Source: Dyadobacter luteus
Lineage (GTDB): Bacteria > Bacteroidota > Bacteroidia > Cytophagales > Spirosomataceae
Direction: 5' to 3'
Assembly (NCBI RefSeq): GCF_003383615.1
Contig: NZ_QNUL01000019.1
Coordinates: forward strand, 1-64,000
DNA length: 64,000 bases
Of the stretch, positions 8,175-16,278 are shown piece by piece. The position numbers and the translations under genes were made by a program. Each line of letters opens with the position of its first letter. Positions within the stretch are counted from its first letter, which is position 1. The notes under the pieces are model-generated. The model made no database searches. It saw only the letters and a program-made list of their open reading frames with translations, and was not told the DNA's origin.

Positions 8175-9251
8175 TTAAACCGTTTTGATACCCAATCTGG
8201 AAGAGATACCGTCGTGAATCTGAGTCAGAGTCTCCACAAGGCCGTATTCCCAATTCCAGTCAGGATAGTGCGCTTTAAATTTAGAAAGGTCACTTACGTA
8301 CCAGATATGGTCACCGATGCGGTTGGTTTCTGAGTAAGAGTAAGAAAGTTTGTTTCCTGTGATAGTTTCGCAAAGTGCGATAGCTTCCAGCATAGAGCAG
8401 TTTGCAAAACGGCCACCTCCGGCGTTGTATACTTCTCCCGGACGAGGATTCTGGTAATAATGCCAGAACATATTCACCAGGTCATGGCTGTGAATGTTGT
8501 CACGCACCTGCTTTCCTTTGTATCCGAAAATGGTGTAATGATTGCCTGTGATGGCGCATTTCATCAGGTAAGCAAGGAATCCGTGAAGCTGGGCACCAGA
8601 GTGGTTTGGTCCTGTGAGGCAACCTCCACGGAAAACAGCAGTTTTCATTCCGAAATATTTACCATACTCCTGAACCATGATATCCGCTGCTACTTTCGAA
8701 GCTCCGAAAATAGAGTGTTTTGTATGGTCTATGCTATGGCTTTCGTCAATTCCATTTTCAAAGTAAGGGTGATTTTCATCGATTTCCCAACGGTTTTCTA
8801 ATTCTACCAATGGCAGGTAATTAGGATTGTCGCCATATACTTTGTTAGTTGAAGTGAAGATGAAAACAGCTTCAGGAGCATGTAGTCTCGTCATTTCGAG
8901 CATGTTTAATGTTCCTACTGCGTTCACTCCAAAATCCGTAAACGGTTCACGTGCAGCCCAGTCGTGACTTGGCTGTGCAGCTGCATGGATAATCAGTTTA
9001 ATGTCCGTTCCGTATTCTTTGAATATAGGTTCAAGCTGACTTACCTCGCGAATATCCGCTGAGTAATGCTTGTAGTTGTTATATGCGTCTTCTATTCTGT
9101 TACGGTTCCATTCGGTATTACCATCTGCACCAAAAAAATATTGGCGGAGGTTATTATCAACTCCAATGATCAGGTCAAATTTGTCAGCAAGGAATGCTAC
9201 TGACTCGCTTCCTATCAGGCCGGCAGAACCGGTCACCAGTGCTATATTCAT
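8175..9251 (-). CDS. NAD-dependent sugar epimerase/dehydratase (CDP-paratose 2-epimerase-like SDR)
   Basis: This is an extended SDR enzyme, 358 residues, acting on a nucleotide-activated sugar. The NAD-binding glycine motif TGSAGLIG is at about residues 7-14. Family blocks include TSTNKVYGDNPN, FRGGCLTGPNHSG and FGYKGKQVRDNIHS, which resemble CDP-paratose 2-epimerase-like proteins. The active-site motif normally written YxxxK reads F182-G-A-S-K186, so the catalytic Tyr position holds Phe. I recall the same block in close homologues, so this may be a subfamily trait rather than a mutation. It is the first gene of the epimerase-GT2-GT-C cluster and probably supplies or modifies the donor sugar. 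The exact substrate is uncertain. Confidence 0.85.
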   Translation of the reverse strand: MNIALVTGSAGLIGSESVAFLADKFDLIIGVDNNLRQYFFGADGNTEWNRNRIEDAYNNYKHYSADIREVSQLEPIFKEYGTDIKLIIHAAAQPSHDWAAREPFTDFGVNAVGTLNMLEMTRLHAPEAVFIFTSTNKVYGDNPNYLPLVELENRWEIDENHPYFENGIDESHSIDHTKHSIFGASKVAADIMVQEYGKYFGMKTAVFRGGCLTGPNHSGAQLHGFLAYLMKCAITGNHYTIFGYKGKQVRDNIHSHDLVNMFWHYYQNPRPGEVYNAGGGRFANCSMLEAIALCETITGNKLSYSYSETNRIGDHIWYVSDLSKFKAHYPDWNWEYGLVETLTQIHDGISSRLGIKTV

Positions 9252-9418
9252 GTTGTGTAATAATGCGGTTTTAAAGTTGATATTAAAATAATGCTATGTT
9301 TTGCTCGTGTGTGCAATAGAGATGTAAAGTAAATTAAAAACGTACAATTATCCCAACCGATTGCTCATGTGTCGGGAAAACTGCTTTGAGACTGTCTGTA
9401 TCAAAATTTAACATAAAA

Positions 9419-9447
9419 AAAGGATACCCTGCATGAGGATATCCCTT
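9419..9447 (-). terminator. Rho-independent terminator of the small lipoprotein gene
   Basis: On the minus strand an 11-bp stem with two wobble pairs (arms AAGGGATATCC and GGGTATCCTTT) encloses a 7-base loop and runs into a T-tract. It lies about 25 bp after the lipoprotein stop. Confidence 0.7.
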
Positions 9448-9470
9448 GTTATATTTTTATCTGAGTAAGA

Positions 9471-9722
9471 TTATTGTTTTGCAACAGCACTGGTTGCTCC
9501 GCTATATAGCTTCTCACGAATTGCATTTACACGAGTTTCAAGTTCGGGCTTTGCAGTATATTGTTGCTTCATTTGCGCTGGCAAAGAGTCGCGGCTCACA
9601 CCGTACACATATGTGCTTGTTTCATTCACATCTTTCTGACCGATGTGGTTATATTTCTGATACTCACATGAAGTCAAAAGTGCAACAGAGGCAACAAATG
9701 CGATTACTTTACTAATTTTCAT
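9471..9722 (-). CDS. small predicted lipoprotein of unknown function
   Basis: This is an 83-residue protein with a Lys-containing N-terminus, a hydrophobic stretch and a lipobox LLTSC, so Cys19 should be lipidated. The rest is hydrophilic. I do not recognise the family. It has its own promoter-like element upstream (9750-9781) and terminator downstream, so it is a monocistronic, probably expressed gene despite its size. Lipoprotein processing is seen directly in the motif; function is unknown. Confidence 0.78.
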   Translation of the reverse strand: MKISKVIAFVASVALLTSCEYQKYNHIGQKDVNETSTYVYGVSRDSLPAQMKQQYTAKPELETRVNAIREKLYSGATSAVAKQ

Positions 9723-9749
9723 CTTGTTACTGGTTCATAGTAATATGCG

Positions 9750-9781
9750 CAAAAATAGGTGCCTTTTCACTAAACACCAAA
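9750..9781 (-). promoter_or_regulatory. Bacteroidota-type promoter of the small lipoprotein gene
   Basis: Read on the minus strand: TTTG (9778-9781), a 20-bp spacer, then TATTTTTG (9750-9757), matching the TTTG / TAnnTTTG consensus. It is about 28 bp upstream of the lipoprotein ATG. Confidence 0.62.
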
Positions 9782-9798
9782 TCGAACGCGCCTATTTG

Positions 9799-11529
9799 TT
9801 AAATTTTTAATCGTTCCAGTTCTTCTTTTACAAAGCTGATCAGATTGGTGATATGGTTTTCCGAAAAGTTGAAAGGAATGTTGGCGGCTTCGTAAATCTC
9901 TGTGATTGGTGCCGTATAGCCCAGTCTCAGCGCATCCATGTATCCTTTCAGACCAGCTTCCGGATTTTCGCGATAGTTTTTCCAGACTCCGATTGCACCT
10001 AACTGAGCAATACCATACTCAATGTAATAGAATGGCACTTCATAGATATGTAACTGCCGCTGCCACAAGGAAGCCCGGAATTGCTCATAGCCCGACCAAT
10101 CCATCACTGTATCGGTGAATTCAGTATAAATATTTACCCAGGCATTGGCTCGCTGTTCGGCTGTATGGTCGGGGTTTTCGTACATCCAATGCTGGAACTT
10201 ATCCACGGTCGCTACCCAGGGCAATGTTTCTATAATCGATTCGAGGTGTTGTATCTTCGCACGTTTCAGATCAGACTCATTCTCAAAAAACTCATCCCAG
10301 AAATCCATCGTAATCAGCTCCATAGACATGGACGCCAGTTCGGCAACTTCTGAAGGGGTATGTTTGAAAGAATTCAAAGCAAGATCGCGGGTTACAAGGG
10401 AGTGAACCGCATGGCCTCCCTCGTGCAAAAGCGTAACCATATCGCGCAGATTGGAAGTCGCGTTCATAAAGATAAACGGCACTCCGATCTCATCAAGCGG
10501 ATAGTTGTATCCTCCTGGTGCTTTGCCTTTCCGCGATTCAAGATCCAGATGTTTCATGGTTTTCATCGTACGCAGACAGTCTCCCAGGAACGGATCAAGC
10601 CGGCTGAAACATCTGATGGTTTTTTCCAGCAATTCTTCACCCGTACTGAATGGTTTCAAAGGAGGAAGATTTTGCGGGTCTACCTTGGTATCCCACGGAC
10701 GAAGGCTGTCTACAGAAAGTGCGTTTTTGCGTTCAGCAGCCATTTCGCTCAGCAGAGGTACGATCGCTTCTTTCACCGAATGATGGAAATTAAAGCAGTC
10801 TTCCGGTGTATAATCGAAACGTCCCATGGCCGCAAACATATAGTCGCGGTAATTTTCAAAGCCGGCATTTTGCCCTACTTTATGGCGCAGGCTGATCAGG
10901 GAATTCAGCAATTCATCAAGTTGCTCATGATCCTGATAGCGGCGGTTTGCAATAGCTTCCCATGCCTCCTGTCTCATTGCACGGTCTGTGGATTGCAGGC
11001 GGTCGGCCGCTTTTTGCAGGGTCATTTCTTCGCCGTCGAGTGTTACAGTCATGGCACCCGCAATGGCTCCATACTTGCGCTCTTCGGTCTGCATTTCTGT
11101 AATCACCGGAATGTTCTCTTCCCTGAATAACGCAATCGCCTGTTTCATACTGCGAAGCGTGATGTCGAAACCTTTATCGGTAAGGTCGTTCAGAAAAGGG
11201 TTGCTGATTATCTTTTTATCCAGTTCGTTTCCGTATTCAGAAAGCTTAGGCTGGATTTCTGTGATAAAAAACTGAAGTGCATTGATCAATCCGGTATTTG
11301 CTGTATCACACGTCTGACGGATATAGCGCCATGCAAAGTTTTCTGACAAATACGATTCCAGTTCGCTACGGTTCAGAAACCATTGTTTTAATTCACCGGC
11401 AGAATTGATTTCCCGTGCTTTAAGATCCTCATAAAAAGGGAGAAGGTCGTCCCAGCTTTTTAAATCAAAGTCTTCACCAATGAATGTTCTTGGTGCGCGG
11501 GTAGGTATGGTAATATCTTGTTTAGTCAT
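9799..11529 (-). CDS. pepF: M3 family oligoendopeptidase F
   Basis: This is a cytoplasmic zinc metallopeptidase that degrades short peptides. It has 576 residues, with the thermolysin-like zinc motif HEGGH at residues 369-373 inside LLHEGGHAVHSL and the downstream Glu ligand region ASMSMELI. An N-terminal helical domain typical of M3B (PepF) enzymes precedes it. The C-terminal block YGIAQLGAIGVWKNYRENP is also family-like. A good promoter lies just upstream. The next gene downstream, a lipoprotein, has its own promoter, so pepF is probably monocistronic. Confidence 0.94.
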   Translation of the reverse strand: MTKQDITIPTRAPRTFIGEDFDLKSWDDLLPFYEDLKAREINSAGELKQWFLNRSELESYLSENFAWRYIRQTCDTANTGLINALQFFITEIQPKLSEYGNELDKKIISNPFLNDLTDKGFDITLRSMKQAIALFREENIPVITEMQTEERKYGAIAGAMTVTLDGEEMTLQKAADRLQSTDRAMRQEAWEAIANRRYQDHEQLDELLNSLISLRHKVGQNAGFENYRDYMFAAMGRFDYTPEDCFNFHHSVKEAIVPLLSEMAAERKNALSVDSLRPWDTKVDPQNLPPLKPFSTGEELLEKTIRCFSRLDPFLGDCLRTMKTMKHLDLESRKGKAPGGYNYPLDEIGVPFIFMNATSNLRDMVTLLHEGGHAVHSLVTRDLALNSFKHTPSEVAELASMSMELITMDFWDEFFENESDLKRAKIQHLESIIETLPWVATVDKFQHWMYENPDHTAEQRANAWVNIYTEFTDTVMDWSGYEQFRASLWQRQLHIYEVPFYYIEYGIAQLGAIGVWKNYRENPEAGLKGYMDALRLGYTAPITEIYEAANIPFNFSENHITNLISFVKEELERLKI

Positions 11530-11552
11530 TTTTAATTCAAAAATTTGATCTT

Positions 11553-11584
11553 CAAATGTAAGGTGAACAAAGGAATGTCACAAA
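11553..11584 (-). promoter_or_regulatory. Bacteroidota-type promoter of pepF
   Basis: On the minus strand TTTG (11581-11584) is followed after 20 bp by TACATTTG (11553-11560), an exact TAnnTTTG match, 24 bp before the pepF start codon. Confidence 0.62.
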
Positions 11585-11619
11585 ATTGTCGTTTTGAGCG
11601 TAGTCCTGAGATTAATAGT

Positions 11620-12882
11620 TTATTTGTTCTCCTGGGTTACATCAGTCAGGTTATCAGTGATAATATTTTCTGTTTGATGCACATTGGCAAATGCAAACTC
11701 CATTTTGCTACGGTCAAACTCCTTTTCATTATTCGCAAGCCAAATGGTAGCCACGCCGTTTCCGATAATATTGGTGATAGCGCGTGCTTCTGACATAAAC
11801 CGATCAACACCCAGCAAGAGCGCCAGGCCTTCAAGAGGAATAACCTTGATGGCGGTAAGGGTGGATGCCAATACTACGAATCCGCTGCCGGTGACGCCTG
11901 CAGCACCTTTTGAGGTTACCATGAGGATGCCAATGACGGATAAAATTTGTCCCAATGTAAGATGTACATCAAAAACCTGAGCCAGGAAAATAGTAGCCAT
12001 AGAAAGGTAAATTGTTGTACCATCAAGATTAAACGAATAGCCTGCCGGTACAACCAATCCTACTACAGGCTTAGAGCAACCCATGCGTTCCAGTTTTTCC
12101 ATGATTGAAGGTAGGGCCGCTTCCGATGACGAAGTACCTAATACAATAAGCAGCTCTTCACGAATGTATTTGAGGAAATCCCATATTTTGATTTTATAGG
12201 TTTTCAGAATCAGGCCCAATATGACAAATATAAAGATCGCCATCGTAGCGTAGACGGTAATCATCAGTTTGCCAAGTGGAAGCAGCGTAGCAATTCCGTA
12301 TTTGCCAATCGTGAACGCCATTCCGCCGAACGCTCCGACAGGTGCAAAGAGCATCACCCAGTGCAGCGCTTTGAAGACATATTTAGAAGCAAAGCTCAGC
12401 CATCCGATGATTTTATCCTTACCAGAGTACTTGCTTAATACAGTTCCCAGGATCAGCGATACAAGCAGTACCTGCAGCGTTACATTGTCCAGAAAAAACT
12501 GCCACCAGCTGAAATCCTGGACTTTATTGGCATACACAGCAATATCTCCTTTTTGTAAATTCCCTTTCACCACGCCTGCTCCGGGACGAATGATATTGGC
12601 TACAATGATGCCTACAATCAGGGCCAGTGTAGTAACTACCTCAAAGTAAATCAGTGCTTTGGCGCCCACTTTCCCCACTTTTTTGAGGTCGCCCATGCCG
12701 ATAATTCCAAGGGTGATCGTCAGGAATATAATCGGGTTGATAAACAGCTTTACGATCTGGATAAAACCTTTGCCCAGAAAATCCATCTGAACAGCCTGTT
12801 CAGGGTAGTAATGTCCCAGCAATGCACCACCGGTAATGGCAGTAAGTACCCAGAAAGTGAGGTTGGTAAATAACTTTTTCAA
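11620..12882 (-). CDS. dicarboxylate/amino acid:cation symporter (DAACS family)
   Basis: This is an inner-membrane secondary transporter of the GltP/DctA type, 420 residues, taking up C4-dicarboxylates or glutamate/aspartate with H+ or Na+. Diagnostic blocks are LGTSSSEAALPSIMEKLE (the serine-rich re-entrant loop HP1) and AGYSFNLDGTTIYLSMATIFLAQ (TM7 with the NxDGT-type motif). GAAGVTGSGFVVLASTL (HP2) and GVDRFMSEARAITNIIGNGVAT (TM8 with the conserved Asp and Arg) complete them. Substrate preference cannot be settled by eye. It is divergent from the heme operon. Confidence 0.94.
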   Translation of the reverse strand: MKKLFTNLTFWVLTAITGGALLGHYYPEQAVQMDFLGKGFIQIVKLFINPIIFLTITLGIIGMGDLKKVGKVGAKALIYFEVVTTLALIVGIIVANIIRPGAGVVKGNLQKGDIAVYANKVQDFSWWQFFLDNVTLQVLLVSLILGTVLSKYSGKDKIIGWLSFASKYVFKALHWVMLFAPVGAFGGMAFTIGKYGIATLLPLGKLMITVYATMAIFIFVILGLILKTYKIKIWDFLKYIREELLIVLGTSSSEAALPSIMEKLERMGCSKPVVGLVVPAGYSFNLDGTTIYLSMATIFLAQVFDVHLTLGQILSVIGILMVTSKGAAGVTGSGFVVLASTLTAIKVIPLEGLALLLGVDRFMSEARAITNIIGNGVATIWLANNEKEFDRSKMEFAFANVHQTENIITDNLTDVTQENK

Positions 12883-12986
12883 GTTCTTTTTAAGTTTAGG
12901 AATATGTTAAATGCAACTGATGCTACGGAGGCGGAGCCGGTTTTGAATATACAACAATTACCGGCGCCTGATGGCAAAAGATGAAA

Positions 12987-12994
12987 CAAAAGTA
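12987..12994 (-). promoter_or_regulatory. candidate -7 box for the symporter gene
   Basis: TACTTTTG on the minus strand fits TAnnTTTG and lies about 105 bp upstream of the symporter start. No clear -33 element is visible. Confidence 0.4.
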
Positions 12995-13014
12995 TTTTTC
13001 ATATCTGTTTATAC

Positions 13015-13041
13015 TTGGTCTAAATAAATAACTTATATTTG
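13015..13041 (+). promoter_or_regulatory. candidate promoter of the heme operon
   Basis: TTG (13015-13017), a 16-bp spacer and TATATTTG (13034-13041) fit the Bacteroidota promoter form about 75 bp upstream of the first gene of the heme operon. I looked for a classical Fur box here and did not find a convincing one, so iron control is not shown. Confidence 0.5.
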
Positions 13042-13116
13042 CGAATACAGAAGTAGTGGCGAAATAAAATTCCGGTTATTGAAATTGTCTTAATGTTATC
13101 TTATTGAAAGATTATT

Positions 13117-13464
13117 ATGCAGGATTCTTCGCATTCATATAGCAAATTACGTATTCTAAGCCAGTCTCCTAATGGTTACATTGGCCAGTGCAACTGCTGT
13201 GATCACTACAACTTCGTGTTTGGAAACTTTCTCTTCATCTTCACCGAGGATGGGTTGAATGGCTTCCATGCTGTACTCTACGACCAGCAACATATCCATG
13301 CACTGGATGCTCCTTTGCCTAACGGAAAGAGCATTTTGTTCCCTTCACCCATTCCTAATTTCATGTTGTCATTCAGTGAGGATGAGCTGGAAGAGGTGAG
13401 AGGTTTATTTCAGGAAACGTTATTGGTCATGGAGGTCGACAAAATTTTTGCTCATAATAAGTAA
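13117..13464 (+). CDS. small conserved protein leading the heme operon (DUF6686-like)
   Basis: This is a 115-residue soluble protein with an N-terminal CNCCDHYN block (three Cys and one His within eight residues) that could bind a metal or iron-sulfur cluster. The sequence resembles an uncharacterised Bacteroidota family that I recall as DUF6686; I cannot confirm this without a search. It starts the operon, 21 bp before hmuT, and no promoter is seen between them. That position suggests a role in heme or iron handling, which is inference. Confidence 0.75.
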   Translation: MQDSSHSYSKLRILSQSPNGYIGQCNCCDHYNFVFGNFLFIFTEDGLNGFHAVLYDQQHIHALDAPLPNGKSILFPSPIPNFMLSFSEDELEEVRGLFQETLLVMEVDKIFAHNK

Positions 13465-13485
13465 GCAGTAAATATTTCGTACCCT

Positions 13486-14328
13486 ATGTTTCAGAAGAAT
13501 TCGTTTAAAGTATTAGCTGTCCTTTTTGCATTCTTTTTGTGTCTGTCAGAAAGCGTTGTTGCCGGGAAGACGCTGAGAATTGTATCGGCGAACGGCACAC
13601 TGAGTGAGATCATTGCGGGGCTTGGGCTCGAAAAACAGCTCGTTGGTGTGGATGTAACAAGTACCTATCCCGAATCGCTTTCAAAAATTCCTAAAATCGG
13701 GCACAACCGTACAATTGCTGCTGAAGGTATTATTGCGCTGAATCCTGATGTGATTATTTATACGGATCAGAGTATGCTTTCTCCTTCGTTGTTAAAACAG
13801 TTAAACAGCAGCGGGAAAAAAGTGGTGGAATTCAAACATGAATATTCCAGAGAAGGCGCAATCAAGCTGATTCGCGAAGTGGGTGCTTATTTCAACGCCA
13901 AATCTCAGGCTGAGAAAATGGTGAAATCACTGGAGGCGGATTTGAATAAAATAGCCAAACCTGCTGCGCCTAAAAAGCTGCTGTTTATATATGCCAGGGG
14001 TACAGGTACATTGATGGTTTCCGGGACCGGAACCTCGCTTGATAAAATGTTTGCTCTGACAGGAAATAAAAATGCTGTTCAGGGTTTTTCTGATTTCAAA
14101 CCGTTGACTGCTGAATCTCTTTTGGCTGCCAATCCCGATGTATTGGTTTTATTTTCGAGTGGTCTGGAAAGTCTGGAAGGTACAGATGGACTTCTTAAGG
14201 TACCGGGTATCGCCAATACCAATGCGGGCAGGAACAGAAAGATTGTGACGATGGACGGGCAGTTTCTAACAGGCTTCGGACCCAGACTTGGGAGGGCAGC
14301 GATAGAATTGGCACAAAAAATTAAGTGA
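13486..14328 (+). CDS. hmuT: heme ABC transporter substrate-binding protein HmuT
   Basis: This is a periplasmic heme-binding protein that delivers heme to the HmuUV importer. It has an N-terminal signal peptide (about residues 1-26, VLFAFFLCLSESVVAG), then two lobes of the class III binding-protein fold. Typical blocks are RIVSANGTLSEIIAGLG, LVGVDVTSTYPE, KIGHNRTIAAEGIIALNPDV and GFGPRLGRAAIELA. The length of 280 residues is normal. One base separates it from hmuU. Confidence 0.92.
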   Translation: MFQKNSFKVLAVLFAFFLCLSESVVAGKTLRIVSANGTLSEIIAGLGLEKQLVGVDVTSTYPESLSKIPKIGHNRTIAAEGIIALNPDVIIYTDQSMLSPSLLKQLNSSGKKVVEFKHEYSREGAIKLIREVGAYFNAKSQAEKMVKSLEADLNKIAKPAAPKKLLFIYARGTGTLMVSGTGTSLDKMFALTGNKNAVQGFSDFKPLTAESLLAANPDVLVLFSSGLESLEGTDGLLKVPGIANTNAGRNRKIVTMDGQFLTGFGPRLGRAAIELAQKIK

Positions 14329-14329
14329 C

Positions 14330-15436
14330 ATGCAGGCGCAGGTTGTAAATAAGCCGGACACGGCATGTGTTATTCCATCGGCTCCGGTCAAAAGGAAAAC
14401 AAAGATATTCTGGGTAACACTTATTTTGGGGGGCACACTTTTGGTTAGTGCGGTGTTTTCTGCTTCTGTGGGTGCCCTGAGCATTACTCCCGGAGAGCTT
14501 GGTGAGATTATTGCTTTCAAATTGGGGCTTATCGATACGCCAACTTATGACGAACAAAAATCACTCGTATTCTGGATAATCAGACTGCCACGGGTGTGCC
14601 TGGCTATATTAGTAGGCGCAGGCCTCGGTATTGCGGGCGCTTCTCTGCAGGGTCTTTTCCGAAATCCCATCGCAGATTCAGCTTTGATTGGTGTTACTTC
14701 GGGAGCATCGCTGTTTGCTGTTTTTGTAATTATGCTCAATGTAAAATTCCTTGGTATTATCAGTGAAGTGGGAGGGGCTTATACACTTTCCATTGCTTCA
14801 TTCGTAGGAGCAGCACTTACCACTTTGCTTGTTTATCAATTGTCGAGATTGACCGGAGAAGGCGGGATGACTACCATGTTATTGTGCGGAATTGCCATCA
14901 ATGCTTTTGTGGGTGCACTAACAGGCCTGATGACCTACATGGCCACCGACCAACAGTTAAGATCGATCACATTCTGGAGTTTGGGAAGCCTTGGAGGTGC
15001 CAACTGGACATCCGTAATGGCAGTTGCTCCTTTCGTTTTTTGCTCGGTAGTGTTTATGCCTTATTTGTCAAAAGCGTTGAATTTACTCGTGCTGGGTGAA
15101 AGTCAGGCGGCGGCACTGGGAGTGAATATGACTGTTTTGAAAAGAAAAGTAGTGGTGCTGGCGACTTTGGGTGTAGGTGCATCAGTAGCAGTTGCCGGTA
15201 CTATTGGTTTTGTAGGACTGGTTGTTCCCCATATCATCCGCAGCGCTTTCGGGCCTGATCATAAAACATTACTGATCGGATCGGCATTGGGAGGTGCGAT
15301 TGTATTGACATTGGCTGATACCATTTCGCGCACAATTGTAGCGCCATCCGAACTACCGATCGGAATACTCACAGCTCTTCTCGGAACGCCGTTCTTCTTA
15401 TATATTCTCTGGGATCAAAAACGACGGAAGGTATGA
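14330..15436 (+). CDS. hmuU: heme ABC transporter permease HmuU (FecCD family)
   Basis: This is a polytopic inner-membrane permease of the FecCD/BtuC type, 368 residues with about ten membrane helices. Family blocks include RLPRVCLAILVGAGLGIAGA, FRNPIADSALIGVTSGAS and GTIGFVGLVVPHIIRS; the last is the coupling region to the ATPase. It functions as a dimer with HmuV for heme import. Its TGA overlaps the hmuV ATG by four bases, showing translational coupling. Confidence 0.93.
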   Translation: MQAQVVNKPDTACVIPSAPVKRKTKIFWVTLILGGTLLVSAVFSASVGALSITPGELGEIIAFKLGLIDTPTYDEQKSLVFWIIRLPRVCLAILVGAGLGIAGASLQGLFRNPIADSALIGVTSGASLFAVFVIMLNVKFLGIISEVGGAYTLSIASFVGAALTTLLVYQLSRLTGEGGMTTMLLCGIAINAFVGALTGLMTYMATDQQLRSITFWSLGSLGGANWTSVMAVAPFVFCSVVFMPYLSKALNLLVLGESQAAALGVNMTVLKRKVVVLATLGVGASVAVAGTIGFVGLVVPHIIRSAFGPDHKTLLIGSALGGAIVLTLADTISRTIVAPSELPIGILTALLGTPFFLYILWDQKRRKV

Positions 15437-16278
15437 TAGAGGTAAACAATGTCAATTTCGGCGTAAAAGGAAGGCAGTTGATCCATAACGTAAGCTTTCG
15501 TGCGAATGCAGGAGAGTTTTGGGCAATTGTTGGAGCGAACGGAGCGGGGAAATCAACCATGATGAAACTGCTTTCCAGGGAACATAAGCCTACTTCTGGT
15601 TCTATCGAATTGCACGGAAAAAATCTTGACAGATATAAACTTTCTGAGTTAGCGCGTAAGCGGGCAGTACTGGCTCAGCAGAATTCCATTACGCTGGCTT
15701 TTTCAGTAGAAGAGATCGTGCTGATGGGGCGTTATCCATTTTACGATTCGCAACCAACCGACCGCGATCTGGCTATTGTAGACCACTGTCTTCAGAAAGT
15801 AGGTATAGCACATTTCAAAAACAGATCGTTTCCTACGCTTTCCGGAGGAGAACAGCAGCGGGTGCAATTGGCCCGTACGCTTGCACAAATCTGGGAAATT
15901 GATGGCGGTCTGATACTTCTTGATGAACCTACTACCGGTATGGATCTTCTGCACCAGTATGAAACCTTCAGGCTGGCCAGAGAAATGACGGCAAAAGGAT
16001 ATGGCGTGATCGCTGTTGTTCACGACCTTAATCTGGCGTTGCAGTATGCAGACCAGGTTCTGATTATGAAAGATGGAAAAGCTTTCGCCTCGGGGATTCC
16101 AGAAGAAGTATTAATTCCTGAAAACATAAAAGACAGTTTCGGGCTGTCGGTGAAGCTGATCCAGCCGGATCATACCCATTTCCCGATCATTGTTCCTGAT
16201 ATCGGTAACTCCGATTTACCGGGATATAACCATCACAAAAAAGAACACATAACATCAGAAAACAACAATTCACTATGA
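15433..16278 (+). CDS. hmuV: heme ABC transporter ATP-binding protein HmuV
   Basis: This ATPase powers heme import through HmuU. It has Walker A GANGAGKST (about residues 36-44), signature LSGGEQQRVQLAR (about 137-149) and Walker B LILLDEPTTGMD (about 158-169). The switch His lies in VVHDLNLAL. The length is 281 residues. It shares four-base ATGA overlaps with both hmuU and hmuS, so the three are translationally coupled. Confidence 0.94.
   Translation: MIEVNNVNFGVKGRQLIHNVSFRANAGEFWAIVGANGAGKSTMMKLLSREHKPTSGSIELHGKNLDRYKLSELARKRAVLAQQNSITLAFSVEEIVLMGRYPFYDSQPTDRDLAIVDHCLQKVGIAHFKNRSFPTLSGGEQQRVQLARTLAQIWEIDGGLILLDEPTTGMDLLHQYETFRLAREMTAKGYGVIAVVHDLNLALQYADQVLIMKDGKAFASGIPEEVLIPENIKDSFGLSVKLIQPDHTHFPIIVPDIGNSDLPGYNHHKKEHITSENNNSL

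Noticed and set aside
10360..11130. A 256-codon plus-strand frame inside pepF
   Set aside because: It is antisense to a well-conserved M3 peptidase gene with an intact HEGGH motif, and its translation has no domain-like pattern.
12990..13041. A possible Fur or DtxR box before the heme operon
   Set aside because: The AT-rich sequence has only partial dyad symmetry and no clear match to either consensus, so I did not annotate it.
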